From NCBI RefSeq assembly GCF_949628265.1, contig NC_088789.1, forward strand, positions 22,747,883-22,811,882: a DNA stretch of 64,000 nt, in the 5' to 3' direction. The notes beneath the pieces are model-generated. The model saw only the letters and a list, made by a program, of their open reading frames with translations, had not been told where the DNA came from and searched no databases. The DNA is from Cloeon dipterum. Taxonomy: Eukaryota; Arthropoda; Insecta; Ephemeroptera; Baetidae. The translations under genes and the position numbers were made by a program. Positions 20,121-34,800 of the stretch are shown here, piece after piece (position 1 is the stretch's first letter; each line of letters opens with the position of its first letter).

Positions 20121-22973
20121 ACATCACAGCGACTATGTACATAATAATAATCTTTTTTGCACCCTATCAATTTCACTAGTTTTGCATGGGTTTTGGATCC
20201 TGTAAGACCGGTTTTGATAAATTTCACACTAGCTATAATAAATCACATTTTAGAAAAAAGGGGGATTAACAATTCACATTTTATATAGATATTTAGAAAA
20301 ATTTGGATTGCCCTTGGAGCTCATATTACAACTACTTTTAGACGCAAATTATTTTTTGTTTTAGCACTGTTTAATTTAATAATTAATTAAGATTTCAACA
20401 GATTCATGAAAATTTGGCAAAATTGCCAGATTCGCGTACCCTCAAAATCAACTCTAGCTTAAGTTTTCACCGATAAAACCACATTTCCACCGTAATTAAG
20501 AATTCGTGAGAAAAACTAAATACTGATTTTGAAATAAAAATTAAATCAACTTATATTATGCAGTCTTCACTCAACCATTAAACCAAATTTTTGTTATGTA
20601 TAAAATTTTATAGACTAAAAACATAAGCGTGTGCTATTTTAAGCGTTTTAAAGATAATTAGAGAAGTGACTTTAGACCTTTTTGTGTTCAAATGAATTTT
20701 GACTGATTGGAGATGGCTCAAAAGCATTAAAAGTGCGCTTGATGAGAGCCAAGCAATTCGATATGGTTTAAATTCAAGATATTGTTTAAATCAACTCCAT
20801 AATATGTAATTCAAATATATATTGAACGTGCAAATTATTTTTAGATTGCAACTTTTAGCTTCAACAAGGCCCATGAAATTTTTAAAAAATAATATGTTCG
20901 CCAGATTAAATTAAATTGTATGACTTGATAACTGAAGACGGGCCATTGAAAGGAATACGATTCGGTTTCCAATGTAAGCGATTTGCTTATCAGAAAATCT
21001 ATTCCATGAGTCAAAATCAATACCATCTTATCTGCGCTCTCCTCTCCGAAAAACTCCCCGGCGGCAGAACGAGAAATGCAAATAATAACAAGCAGGCGAG
21101 TTTTTCCGTTTGTGCTCTCTGTGCTGTTTGGTGCGGCGCAGTGGTATTTACAGAAGTCATCAGCGCAGAGCGAATGTTAAGTTATCTCTGGCCCTAATGC
21201 AGTGCACGGCGCGGAGTCGTTTGGCATCAGGAAAAAGGTAACAAATCTGCGCACTCGTGATGAACACTCTCAGATTACGCCAGCTAACATCATCGGCCTG
21301 TACATTTTCTCCGACTGCCACGCATTTTATTCACATTTGATGTTCCGCCGCCCGGCCTGACCCGCTAAATCATAGCTTTCTGCATGCAAATACGTCGTTT
21401 CTTGCGGTGGTAGATAACCAACGCCAGATTTCTTTAGTATCGTTTAAATTTATGGCGGTTTGACGCGTGAAGAGCATGTTTAAATCTATATTGGAATTGA
21501 ATTATTCCACTGAACCTTCTTTAATTATTGTGAGTGGATTGAAACTAAGTCTCTATGCAATCCTCTATTGATAGAGTTAATTAATTTTAAATGTTAAATT
21601 AAATTAACAGTAGTTAATCCGATGCATGAAAATTAATTTTCAAGGAAGCAATTCTCGCCCCCTTGAACATTTAGACAAGCTTTAGAGCCTTTTTTGGAAA
21701 GTCTTAGCAGCCTTGGTAAGTTTGATCTCTAGCCCAATCATTGAAGAATTTTTTTAGAACAACGGAAATCTCAATCTTCTTACTTTCAAACTTTGGGACA
21801 ACATTTAGATAGAGACAAAATAGCGGGGATACTAATGATTATTGCCTAGTTTTTGGCTAGTGCAAGAACTATTTAAAATTTACTTTAAAACCTAGATCAC
21901 AGCCATTGCTGCGCAGCCGAACGTAATGCTTGATGCGTGGAAAATCTGAGCACAATAAAATTTTTTAACTTTGTGCAGCAAGCGCAGGAATTAACTGGAA
22001 AAAAATGATGGATAAACTCAAATTTATTTTGATTAGAATAAAATAGAAGTGATGATATCCTAAACTATCGTTAAGAATGGCGAAAATATTTTCCTCGAAT
22101 TTTCAGGATCATTTATAATCTTCAATTCAATTTTACACCGTGAAAACTTTTTACTGAATCCCATTTTTCAGAAAGTCTTTGCTTTATTTCCATTTTGAAC
22201 TCGCCTCATAACTATTAACATCCTGCAGAAGCGAAACTTGTGTTATTATAAATAAGAAAGCACATAAATTGCCTAACGCACACGTTAAGAACCGAGAATA
22301 TTGAGCTGCAGAGCAAACTCTCTCACTCTCTTCTCTCTCGCTCGCTCTCTGTGCTAGGCGGCTCACTCATAATTTCCAGCAATATATTACTTGCGGCAAC
22401 GAGTGTGTGAGTGTGTATGTTGCTCGCAAGTTAATGCTGCGCGCCGCTTTGATAATCCCGATAACACATAAATATCACCTGCCCCCGCGCCCGCCGCACG
22501 TATGCAGCCGAGCAAAGCGTCTCGGGCTTAAAGGTGGTTGCGGCGGTATATAGAGTAGCAAACTTCAGCCCCTTGTTGCGCTGCTGCCCGTCTTTTTCTT
22601 CGCGGATCTTTCTAAATTCCGCCCCTGCACACACCAAGCTAGCGTAAGAATCAATTTGTTATTGGCACAAGTTTAAGGCCGACTTAAAAGTGCGTGCGTA
22701 ACTCAGTCAGCCGTGCGTTTCTTGGGCGAAACAACACCTGCTTGGGACTCGAGCAAAAGAGGAATTACGAGATGCACTCTGCATAAGGAGAGCAATAAAT
22801 TCTCCAGCATGCAGAATATATGCAAAGAGTCTGTTTGTGGGACAGTAACATTCTAAAAAATTAAAAAAGCAAAATATGACAGCTCAAATAGTTTGGCGGG
22901 AATGACAACATTTCAATGTCAACGCTTTGAACCAAATAATTTTCCATTAGGGAAAGTTTTGTGATCAGAACCG

Positions 22974-23230
22974 CCAACAGATGGCACCACCGACCAATTA
23001 CAACTTTCTGCCATTTCATATTTAATCCTTCCTGGCTATGTTGAAGATAAAAATCGATTGGGCCTATCGTGGTAGAAATGACAGCAATGTTAGTTGTCTC
23101 GAAATATGATTTTTAGGTTTTTAAACGTTTGGCTGAATCAGTTTTGGTTTTCAGCACGACAAATTAAATCTTTTACTTCAAGAATGCACAACAGCAGGAT
23201 CTAAAAGTACGGTGGAGCCATCTGTTATGG
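22974..23230. promoter_or_regulatory. Two inverted CTCF-like motifs
   Basis: On the + strand CCAACAGATGGCACCA (22974-22989) fits 15 of 16 positions of the published CTCF consensus CCASYAGRKGGCRSYV. On the minus strand TAACAGATGGCTCCACC, within 23230-23211, shares the same AACAGATGGC core with one extra mismatch. They face each other 220 bp apart. The same arrangement could be the ends of a small inverted-repeat element. Confidence 0.35.
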
Positions 23231-25207
23231 TGACTCCAGACAATAAGTATCACTCTCCCAGTTAGCGATTCAATTCAAATAGACCGACTTCCAGTCCTAA
23301 AAGGGGGGTATTTAGAGGTTTTCACCACTAATACTAGCGTCATCAGGTGGAAATGACCAAACTGTCATCTCCAGTCCAACAACACCATTTTTATTTAATA
23401 TTTTAGCCATAATTTATATCTAGACCATACATAAAAAAATGATCTTTTGTACCCTGTGTAAAAATATGGACCAGAATGACGGAATGACGGCCTATAGAAG
23501 TCGATCTTGTAGTTTTTTTTTTGAATTAATATTCTCAATTTTGGGAGTAAATTGTAAATCGAATCAGCATTTAATTGAAAAGAGGGAAACAACACTGCAT
23601 CTTCTGTTTTTCAGCAGGCTGCGAGATAAAAATGCCTTGACGGCGACGGGTGAGTGCGAATTGAATGGAACGCAGCGTCCTATGAAAAGCCAATTCGACG
23701 ACTTTTCATGTTTTATCTTTTGAGCGAAATTTCCTGCGGCTGCATTATGTACTTTTGCCGATGATTTCTTGCCGGGCTGCGTGTTTGTCTTTGAATAGAG
23801 ACACTCGAGGAGAAGAGAAGAAGAAACCTAATCAATTTCGCCGACGGCACACAGGCGGCTGGCTGACGCGAGAGAGCGAGCGAGAGAGTAAAAAGAAATC
23901 TGCGCCTGCTTTCAAAAAGAAGCAGACGCGAAAGACAGCTCGCTTCTCTTTTTCTCTCCGCCGGTTTCCTCCCCGATATCAATGCTTTATTATTATTTCT
24001 CTCTCTTTCGCGGTGGCATCTTTCGTGTCCGATCAGCCCTCTCTTTTCTAGATTTGATACTCTTTATTGTGCTTATTTGTGAAGAGAGCGAGAGAGAGTG
24101 CTAGCAGGAAATTAAGTTTCAAAAATGAACACGCGCCACATTTCAACCACTGAAGGTCTTCGGCGATAAAATTCGAGAGCAAGAAAACACTACCGCAGCT
24201 GAATTTATTTCTTGTCCGATCTCTTGAGCAAATGAAGAGGGTCCTATTAAAAACCATAGTTACAGTATCATTTTTATACTTTCTAGTTATTCAAACAATT
24301 TAGACCGACGCCTTATAGGTTGATTGATTCCCCACCAACAATCAATCCTTCCGAAAACTGACTAAAATTTGTAAATTTTATGTTTTCGCCAGGTTTTTGG
24401 CAATATCATCGGTTTAAATTTTTTTGTTTCGAAACTTGAAGTCTCAAACTTGATTTTATTTTTCGGAAAATATAAACAATGCAATAAGGTTTCCGGTTAA
24501 CATTTAAAAATTTATCTAAATAAACAGTTTTTGATGTTTACACTTACACATTTCCCTTATAGTAGTGCGATTGATTACAGGTTTTGCGAATTAAAATAAG
24601 TCTTTTCGTTCATTTAATATTTTTTGCAGATTTTTAATAGTATCATTCTTCATTGTGCTCTATTAAAGAACCCCTTCGAATTTGTGGACAAAATATTGCA
24701 CCTATACTTTCTCCTACAAATCAGATTATAAAAAAGGATTAATAAAACATGTATTCATGTGGTTGAATGACGGAATTTCCGTTGACTCGACAATCGCGCC
24801 TGATTGTGATCAAAATTGAATTCCATGCATCCCCTGCTCGATGGGTAACGTGTTTCGCGAGCGAAAGGAATTCGAAGCAGCCGCTACATTGTTATATAAG
24901 AAGAAGGCGCAGCGCAGATTTACCCCTTTAAATTCGGCGGGGCGCGTCTCTCTCGCGGTGCGGTAAACTTTTTCGCTTTATTATGTGTGTGTTATGAAAT
25001 ATTGTTGCAAGGATTATACACCTTCTTTCTCTTTATATTGCGGCGCTCGCTCCGAGCAGCCGCCTGCGGGATATCTTAATAGCATTCATGAAAGCACCTC
25101 ATATTTTATCCGGCCGTTATTCTTGAACATTTTAAGATAAGCCCGGCGGGTTGCTCTCGGTATAAGAAGATGCAGCGCGCGGTATTATTTCTTTTGAATG
25201 AAAGTGT

Positions 25208-25228
25208 AGCAAGCAAGCAAGCAAGCAA
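25208..25228. repeat. (AGCA)5 tetranucleotide repeat
   Basis: Five perfect AGCA units in a GC-richer island, with no coding frame around them. Confidence 0.85.
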
Positions 25229-26777
25229 CACGCCCGCCAGCCCGCCTGCTTGCCGCAATACACCGTGATTGTGCGCTGCCTGCTTTTTAGATATATCATC
25301 ATAATAATTTTCCGCACAGCCACTGTAACAATAATTCTCGCAGGCAGCAGTAAATCTTGAACGCCGCCGCCGACGAGAAGAAAATGCGCGCGAGCGGCCT
25401 CAATTTTCCGCGCTCTGCAGCCGAACGGGGGAACGCGCGCGCGGGGGATTAAAGATCAGTAATCTCGCCTGCACGCATTCTACGTACGCTTTGCGCGCGA
25501 TAATAAATAAGAGAGATGGATGAAATATTTATAAGAGGGGCGTCTGTATAGGCGCAGGGATGCACTTCTTCGCCTGCGCCACGCCAAGATAGCAGCCAGC
25601 ACCACGCAGAAAAGGAAAAATGTATTTTGCCAATATTATGTCGAACGTTGTTATTGCGCCGAAATTAATATTTAACCAGTGAGAATTTATTTGTAAAGTA
25701 GATTTGTGCTAAAAATTGTGAAAAATCATTCCTCTCTTTGCTCTCTGCTCCAAATTTTGCATTCTTATCGAGCGGTGAGCACTATCTCCTTATTGAAAAT
25801 CTTGATTTAATTCCTCAAAAGGGAAATTTAGCTCGAAATTCGCATATTGTTGGATAGATCGCTACGAGAGGATTAAAATAAAGCGAAAAAATCATTTACA
25901 AACTTCTTTATACTTGAAAACTGGCGTTTTTTGAAATTTATTTGTTATTCGGTCCTGATTCAATTGCAGCACATTATAGAGATGTTTTTTGACAAATTTC
26001 ACAAACAGACAACTTGCCAGCATATAAAACCTTTGTTTAAAAGGAGGAGTTTTCAAAAGAAACTGTTCAAAATTTATTCATTAAGTTGATTTTATTTTAT
26101 TGCTTTAAAAGGATGAAATTATTTGTTTGGAAATAAAAAATGCATGGCTTTCGATGGCTTTAAATAATATTTTCGTCATTTCTTCTCGTCATTTTGTGTG
26201 GCTTATTGTGAGGAAAAAAAGTAGAGAAAACATTATCGACGCTCATAGAGCATTCAAACTTTTATTTAGAGGGGCATTCACCCTCATTTTCAAGAAAATC
26301 CACCTTGAATCCAATAAAGTATTTTTTTTTTGTTTTTGAAAAATATTGTAATCATCAAATCTCGGGTTCAAAACTTCAGATTTGCCAATTCAGCAAACCG
26401 TTAGACTCGTTTTGACTTCCCCTAATCAGCTGAAGATACTAAGGGTGCTCACCCTTGACCCCAAAACTACTATATTACGGTGAAGGTAAAAATTTGGACG
26501 CGCATGAGTATGAAAAGGAACAGAGCAGGGGATTCAATAAGATTTGATTCAGGCATCTCCAAAAATATTTTTTCTGCGTCTTAAACAATAAAATTGCTTT
26601 CTCGCATGCTCTGCGTGCACTCTTTATGTGAGGATCTGAGCGACGTTTGGGGATCGAGTGCGGTCTGATTTGAACCTTCCATTGAATTCTCTTGTATTGC
26701 AATGACGATTTCATTTGGATCTGAAAGGATCGTGAAAGTTTGCTACTTTGCACCTTTCCAGCACGAGTGCATTAATT

Positions 26778-26888
26778 TCTAGCGTTTCAATAAAAAGACC
26801 CCTGGCTGACCTATTTGTGGACTGGGCTTCTTCCCATGAGTCCCGTGCGCCCATGTTATTCGTTCGTTATTGGGGCGCGGGATTTTCG
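26778..26888. repeat. Dispersed repeat, copy B
   Basis: Same orientation and layout as copy A at 6769-6888: TCTAGCGTTTCAAT, then GTGCGCCCATGTTATTCGTT and TTATTGGGGCGCGG. The middle part is diverged. Confidence 0.6.
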
Positions 26889-29800
26889 CTTTCAGGGGGT
26901 CACCCATCTCAAAAGAGGTGAACTGATCAAAAAAATAAAATAGACTAGAAAATATTTCATTTTTGTTTCATAATTTTAGTCCCATGAACCTTGAATATTT
27001 TCTCTTGTTATAGTTTGAAGCGACTGAGGTTGGAGTGAAGGGGGGAGGTATGCAGCAATTTACTCGAAGGAGTCGCGCAGGCTGCATACTTTCGTCCTCC
27101 TCGGCGTTGAGAGCGAAACTAAAGCAGTGGGTCAGCATTGCCATCACAAAATTTGATTACGCCACAACCTCAGCGCTTAAATAATTTGTCAGAGAAAAGA
27201 ATGCGTCTATTGCTGTGGTCCGCGTGTGAATGCGGCTGTGCAGAGGCAATTTCACGCACTCGAGAGATAAGCCGGGCCGACAGCAAACACCTCTAAATCA
27301 GTTCTAATAGCCTCTTTGCTCGGCAGGGAGGAAAGGAAAATCAACGCTTGTTTGGCAGCCAAGGAAGGAGTCTGCGTCCAGATTAAAAGTGGCAAGGGGC
27401 GATAGTAAATAATACCCGTGGCGAGAAGAGGGAAGAAAGTAAGAAGGAAAGAAAGGAAGTGAGGACAAATCCCCAAATTTGTGGCTAATTTGGCCGAGAG
27501 AAAGGAGATTTGCATACATATGTCGGCGACAACTGTTTGGGCTAATCGCGCCCATCTTTTTAATGGGCAATTTATTAGGTGTACGCGCGTGTGCTCTCGC
27601 GGCGCGGTCTTATTGGTGCGGCGTGTAAGCGGCTTTCGGCGTGAGATATCTTGCTCCGCAGCCTCGTAATGACCGTGTTTAAGCCAGACACATGGTTGCA
27701 TAGGTAGAGCACTTACATACACACTCTCACGTGCATTCCGCCGGATATCAGGATCTGCCCGCCGTATCTCGCAAATACAGCCCTGCCGGCCGCAAAACCA
27801 CGCCTTCCCACGCCAGACACGCCCGCCGATTTAACTCTTCTTCCGCGTCCGCGCCACAACAGCCGCGGCAAACACTTTTATCTGTCCCAACGTCAAACGG
27901 TGGAAACTTTTCCTGCAGAAAAAAAGCCTTGCTCTTTTCTATTGGGGAAGAAAATAGCCTTGCAGAGGCGTTGTGCGGGTGTTCTGCCCTGCCTACGTTC
28001 TCCCAGATAAAATTTTAATTATTTTAAACTGAAAAGCAGAGGAGCTGAATTTATTTTAAAATATATTTTTTATTCGTTGGTAGAAGCCAATAAAGGCAGG
28101 TGATGTCATGATGTAACAATTTAGCTGTTTATTTTTCCATTTTCCTCAACCCTTATAAATTATGGGTGCAATTAACAGCTGAAACTAGTCGAGCAGAAAA
28201 TTGAAAAATAAACAGCCGATGAGCTGCATAAAACTTAATATTTTTAAATTAGAGGAGAGCTCAAAAAATTATTTGTCGTCTCGTAATTATTTGTCTTCAA
28301 ATTTCTTCTTTCCAGAGGGGAATGCAATTTATCACTTTTACTCCACAAACACGTAATCTGAGAAAGCTGAATATCGATTTCCGCACCAGCCTTTTGTTGT
28401 ACTAGAGAATAGATTGTGCCTACGTGAGCGTTGTAACTGTAAGAAATTTATTTCATCCGGATGGAATAAAAAGTAGGTTGCATATTGCAATAAAAGGCTT
28501 TGCACTTTGTTAATTGGCACAATTTTTCTTTGTTTTATTGTAAATCCCCCGCAAAGGGAAAAAAGAATAAAATTTTTAGTTAAATAATTGCATTTTAAAT
28601 AGAGTAGGACATGTAAAGGCTCTTTATCTGACACGAAATTATTTCAATGGATAGCACTTCTTTTAATTTATTTCAAATATTACGCAAGGAAAAATATACT
28701 GTAGTATTAAAATTGTAAAGCCTAAAGAAATTAAGAAAAACTAATCTTTTGAATGTTTATAGTGAGTATACAATCTGCAAAATTCTGAAAAAAATAAAAA
28801 CTTCAACTTAAAACTATTAGAAAATTTGAAAAGAGCTACAGTTTAAATTTCTGAAAAAATTTCATGCGAATCAATCAGCGAGTACTATCTGCTTATTGAA
28901 AACCACGATTTATATCGCCGCAGTGACGAGTAGAATCGAAATCAATCGAAAAATCACTGACAAGTAAAAATTTCTTCTGAAATTTTAACTGTCACTCATT
29001 TCTAAATAATTGCACATCACAGAGATTAGTATTTGATTTTTCTGCTAGTTGTAAACCATTACTATTTTGTTTCTTTCTTAGATTTCGAAGATTTCAACCG
29101 TATGTTACATCCAGAGTTCAGTCATTTGGTCCATTTTTTCCTTGGTGAAGTTTTGGTACGTGCCTCGGCGGAAAAAGAGTCGGCCAATAATGGCTGGGGC
29201 GATATCATCAAAAAGCAATAGCCGGCGCTGTCTAGTTTGATACTCGAAGCTAGCGGAGGAAATAAATATAATCCTCTCATCTCTGCAGCAGGCCGGAGCA
29301 AGATGAAATCCTCTTGCGCGCCGTCATCAGACAGATAACCTTTCTTCTCTCCGCTTTTCGCTGAGCCGGCACTAAATTATGTTTGTGGTCAGTCGATAGC
29401 ACACACTCGATTTCAATTTATAGCCAATCACACACATCACTTCACTATCGTATTACCGGCCAGCTAAACCACTTTTCCCTGCCAATATATGCAAACGCGG
29501 CTGCCCGCAAATTCCCGACCTCTGACCGTCTTACGCCCCGCTATTCCATCTTCATCAACTGCTGCAAATCGATTTCCTCTGCACGAAAATAATGTTTCTG
29601 CACTGCTTTCAAGCATATTTATTTCGAGTGTGCAAGATTTAAGTATGATACCCGTACTGCTCCAGACCTTTGAAAACACAATAATAAATTTTGAACATAA
29701 AACGAATTTATTTGCACTTGGTAAGCAAGGCATTCGCTTGCAACACAAACCAGCTGAAAATTATAAATAATAGAATGGACCGAAAAAATAAAAGAAGGGT

Positions 29801-31853
29801 AATGCAATTAAAATAAATATTGGAAAAATCATGATTTTTTTTCTGTTCATTTCAGTGCTTTTTGGATATGCGTTCAGATTTTTTTTTAATTTCAAATTTC
29901 CCACATTGGTTCATGTTTAGGGCTGTCAAATTTAGACAGTCGAATATTTTTTCTGAGCTTCAAATCATTGTGGGACCATCAAATGAGCACGAATAGTGCC
30001 AAGCCGTGTAAACTAAACTTAAATCTGTGTAAAACCATCTAAAACTCGTCCATTTTAAGTTTGAAATCAAATATTTTCCTTGATAATATTGTATCGAAAG
30101 CGTGAATACATGAAAAGTTAAAAACCGTCCAAAAGTGACTAAATTAATAATAAAAACCGACTCAAAAAGACGACTAACTATTTCCTGAACAGGCCGTGTT
30201 TGTTCAAGATCGCTATTCATGTTGGATGTGTGAATTAAAGAGGTGCAAATCAATCCAAATTTATTTTGATTTCATAGTTTATTTTTGATAGAAAAAAGGG
30301 AAGTGCTAATTCACTTTCATTAATATTCTTGATTATTCTTGCAATGGTCAATACAGTAAGTACATTGAATAGACAATTTTAATAGCAAGAAATGACAAAC
30401 AATACTAGCAAAATAAACATCGAATCTTGAAATTGCTTGAAATTAAATTTTAAAAAGTAATGGCTATTCAGCGTGTTAAATTTTAGCGAAATAATTTTCG
30501 AAATGAACATTGTGGATTTTTTGGGCTTACAGACCTCAAAAAATATGTTCAGAATTGGCCATTAATTTTTAATTTCACAAAATTTCTTGCGCATTAATTG
30601 TTTCTTTTAATTTTTGTTTCCTAGCTTTTTGAGAAATTAAGTGAAGTTGATCACTTTTGAAACCATTGCAGTTACCTTGCCTTCGATTGCTGCCGAGACG
30701 GAGAAGAAAGATTTTTCGTTTCGAGCCCCTGCTGCTTGTGTTTGTAAGCAACTTGCATGCCCGCCGCGATGTGCGGATCGCCTAACCTGACAATGTTGCA
30801 GGGGTTAGAAGCGTTTGCATGACCTTTCGAACGGCTTTCAATTCATTAATTGGAAAAAGCGAATTGGAAGCAGATGGGAATGGTCTGAAATTAATCCGCT
30901 AAAATCACGATTTTGCAGATGGGAGGAAAAAACCATTTTTGTTTGTGAAATTATTGTGCACTAGAATTTATTTTAAATATTTTCAATAGGAAAATCAAAT
31001 CCAAAGATGAAATCAGACATTTTCCAAGATTTCACTGCCAGAAAATTGAAATGTCATTCCGAAAATCGAAGGAAATGAGAGAAATAAATGAATATTGGAT
31101 CAATTTTGTTATTAGACGAGTTTGAGAGTCGAACAGTTAGCATTTACAGGGTTTTTGCCCTGTCCCAACACACTTAAAGGATTCGTAAAAAAGTTGCGAG
31201 ATGGAAAACAGAAGATTCGATTTCATTGGTTTTTCAATTTGCTCGAGAGAAGGCTGACTCTGTTCTGGACACAACATGAAATGTTGCTGTTTTGTAACAC
31301 AAACATAATATCAGATCTGAAGAGACGCAAATAGGCAAGCATGAGTGGCCTCTTCAATGCAGTGCAGGTGATGTGTATAGGTTGTCTAAGGAGCTTTTGT
31401 CCACTCACATTAATACCGAGAAGGCACAGTTGTGTGAGCCAATCAGCACTATCTAGGAAGACGCTAACGATCATTAAGACGACCCCGCGCGCTTTGATGT
31501 CCGTGCTCGCGGAAAGGGAAAAATGGCGTAAGACGCTGGTCAGAAGGAAGGGTTGTGAGTTGCAAGCGATCGTAATTGGCCTGGCAAAGGAGCGAAATTG
31601 GAAAGCACCTGTCCGGCGAACTCGGCTTCTTGATGAATGCGGTGGCTGGAAGACGCCCCTGCGCTCCGTCTTAATAGGATTACTCGGGACCATTAGATAC
31701 ATTAATAAGGGTAGCAGTGTATGATACAAATGCGTGCATTCGAGCGTCTTTCATGCCAAAAGCAGCAGCGGCCAACGTTGTTAACCAACTTCCTACTCAT
31801 CTTAAGGAGCAGCAATTTCGCAAACCACTAAATTATTGAGAACCCACCGCCAC

Positions 31854-31889
31854 TACCTACGCCGCCTACGCCACCTACGCCGCCTACGT
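31854..31889. repeat. Nine-bp tandem repeat (CTACGCCRC)4
   Basis: About four copies of a CTACGCCGC/CTACGCCAC unit in tandem. It is short and non-coding as far as I can see. Confidence 0.8.
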
Positions 31890-34800
31890 GCCGTGTGTAA
31901 GCGTCCAGGCTGAGATGGCATTATTTGCATTGGATTCAGAATTTTCCTGGTTCGCGGCGACAACAAAGCCGCCTGGATATCATTCCGCTGAATGCCCGTG
32001 CAACAGCGGTGACCGACAGGAAGCCTACAGCATTTTTATAAGACGCGTGAGAATGAAGCAGACCTTTTTTCCTTTAATTTGTTTTAAGCTCCGAAAATTT
32101 ATTTACCTTTCATCAAAATAAATAGTATTCTCCTAAATTAAATTTTTCCTGTCCGTCAAGGAAATATCTGAGAAAATCTGCTCCAAAATCAGATTATTCT
32201 TAAAGAAAAAATATTTATATTTAGGAAAACTACAGAAGTACATCCAATTCCGGAGAACTATCGGTTGGTGCATCTTCTGTTGAACAAGTATTATAAGCAT
32301 GGACGTAAATTAAAGTACAGTCATGTGCAAATTATATACAGTCAAAAATTTAATGCAGTGCAGTCGTCGAGAGTCTATTAAATTGATATTTCGCTTCATA
32401 ATTTATTAGTCAAATAATTTAGTTCACTTGGTAACATATTTCAAAGTCTTGGCTAAAAACATTCAGACGTTCGATTGAAATATTTGTTGATAAATATTTG
32501 TTCCACAACTGGAGCAGAAAGCATCGTGCATGTATTACACTGGTGTGTCCTCTGAATACCAAAATCACCATAAATATATTTGACACTCACCAAATTCAGA
32601 TGATAAATTTTGTCTTCTTCTCTGCAAAATGACTGGTGTTGAAAGTTTAATACAATCGACTTGTTTTTTTTCTTTTAGGCACTAAAATGACACGAATCAC
32701 GCAGTTTGAAACCTTTTGAGCCTTACTTAAAATCGTCTGAAACTGCCAAAGCAGTGGGAGATATATGAGAAGTTCGGGGATCTAATGCTGGCTGCCCAGC
32801 AGTTTCAGAGATGCCAAATATGGTTTGTTAAGTTACTCGAAATGCTCGAAAATAGCTCAACGGGCTGGTAGGAGGCGCCACTTGCTGGCTATCGAATCTT
32901 TCCAGCGGCTTTAGGAAAAGGCGTTTAATTAAAGACCTCGGCGCGGGGAGCCGAATGGATGGCCACATCGGGCCCAAGATCCTCTGCGGCCACTCGGGCC
33001 CCAAGTTATGAAGTTATCCACTTGTTGGTGGTATTGGGACCAGGTGACCTTGGTGTGAATTGAAATAAAATTACAATTCTAGATTTTAATGTCACTGCAC
33101 AATATTTCCTCCTGAACTATTTTCATACCGGCGATAAGCAGAAATAACATTACATGACATTACGAAACTGTTTTTACTATTTCCCCTCTATTTATTCTCG
33201 TGAACTAAATAGAATAGAAGATAAACATTGAGTTCGACCACCTGTCCAGCAAGCGCGCGCGGGAGAACAATATGCTCAGTCAGTGCCGTGCGGCCACGTG
33301 AGTGCTCCAGTTTAAACTAAATTAATATTGACTGTGGATATCAGATGGGAAATCACGTGTGCAGTTGGAAGAAAGATGCGCTTTGAGTGGCGGCAGATGT
33401 GTGCTTTGGCATTAGACAGGCAAATAAAACACACACACCACCGCCTGCAAAGATTTTCCCTGCACGCAATAATTCAATCAACCTATGCAAGCAGCAGCGC
33501 AAGAAAATTTTCCACTGTAAGTGCTGGATAAGAATTTATTATTGTCTCATTTCGAATATTCATTGCGTTTGACTTTTTTAGAAATTGGAAAAAATCTTAT
33601 ATGTTAAAAAATAATGATTTACATAATGGTCACGAAGTAGATATGTTTGGTTTATGCAAAATGAACAAAATAGAAGGATCAGATCAATCAATTCTTTTTC
33701 GTTTTTAAATTTTCGCAGTGTTTGAAACCTATTTCTAAAAGAAAATAAATGTTGTTCTCATCACACTAAAAATATTTTAATTTTTATTAAAAATTAAATA
33801 AAATATTTTTAAGTAACAATTAAACGAACGGCAGACGTACGATAATTATTGGAATAGAAACACAAGCTTCTAAAAGAGCTACTTTCTTGCATAAGACCAA
33901 AATTGCAATAGAAACATTCTTTGCTAGGCAGCTCCTAAAATTTACCCAGAGTTTTCAGCTCCCCAATATTGGAACAAAGCCTTTTCTGCTGACTCATGTT
34001 TCCGAGAAATTAATTTAATTAATTCCACTAAATATTCAGGGTTCGCAAATTTCTCTGCCTGTTTTTTCAATGGCTGATTTTTCTTGGAGGAAAACAATAA
34101 GATTATTTCTAAACGATAGAAATGAAGCCCTAAAAAATATGATGCAATAATAGTTAAAACTTGCAAAACGGAAGCTCAGACGCAAAATATTATTTAGACA
34201 CAAGATGAGATTGTTTCTGAATATGGTGAACACGCAAAAACAAACCTTTTATAGGGTCGATTGCAATATTTTTGCACGGGAAATTGTTACATAAATGTTT
34301 GAAAATTTGAATTCCATAATTCCAAATTGAAAATCTGATTATTTGCAGCTAGATTGGATAGAAAAATTAAAAAGCTATGTAGAAACATGACTGATTCATT
34401 AATAAATAACATCACATTGCAATTTGCACCGCACAAATTACTGTATCCTTAGTACAGAAACAAAACAAACACCATAATAATAAGTATATTCTATTTTTTT
34501 CAATTAAATTAATTTTTTTAGCCTTTCAAACTGAGGATTTTCTGCAAAAAACACGTTCCTATTTTTCCTATTATTGTTCTTGGGGACAATTACCCCTATA
34601 CTATATGGAAAAACTCTTCGACTTTCATTCAACAATTAAAAAGACTGCGTTTTCCGGTATTTCCGTAAATAATCACTGATTTTGTCAGGATAGGATTTGT
34701 CCTCCCTTTTTCACGGTAACAAATGACCTATTTCTCTAGTGTGAGATCGTACATGCGTTTAAAATACTTAAAAACTGAATAGAATTTTCGGTCATTAACT

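Noticed and set aside
27252-27722. Minus-strand frame of 156 codons
   Set aside because: No motif and competing frames on the other strand; likely chance in a GC-richer block.
29033-29221. 62-codon + strand frame with a protein-like second half
   Set aside because: Preceded by an acceptor-like site but followed directly by a stop, with no partner exons found; too short to support.
31223-31729. Minus-strand frame of 168 codons and overlapping + strand frame of 127 codons
   Set aside because: Two opposing frames in the same place, neither with a recognisable motif, signal peptide or splice context.
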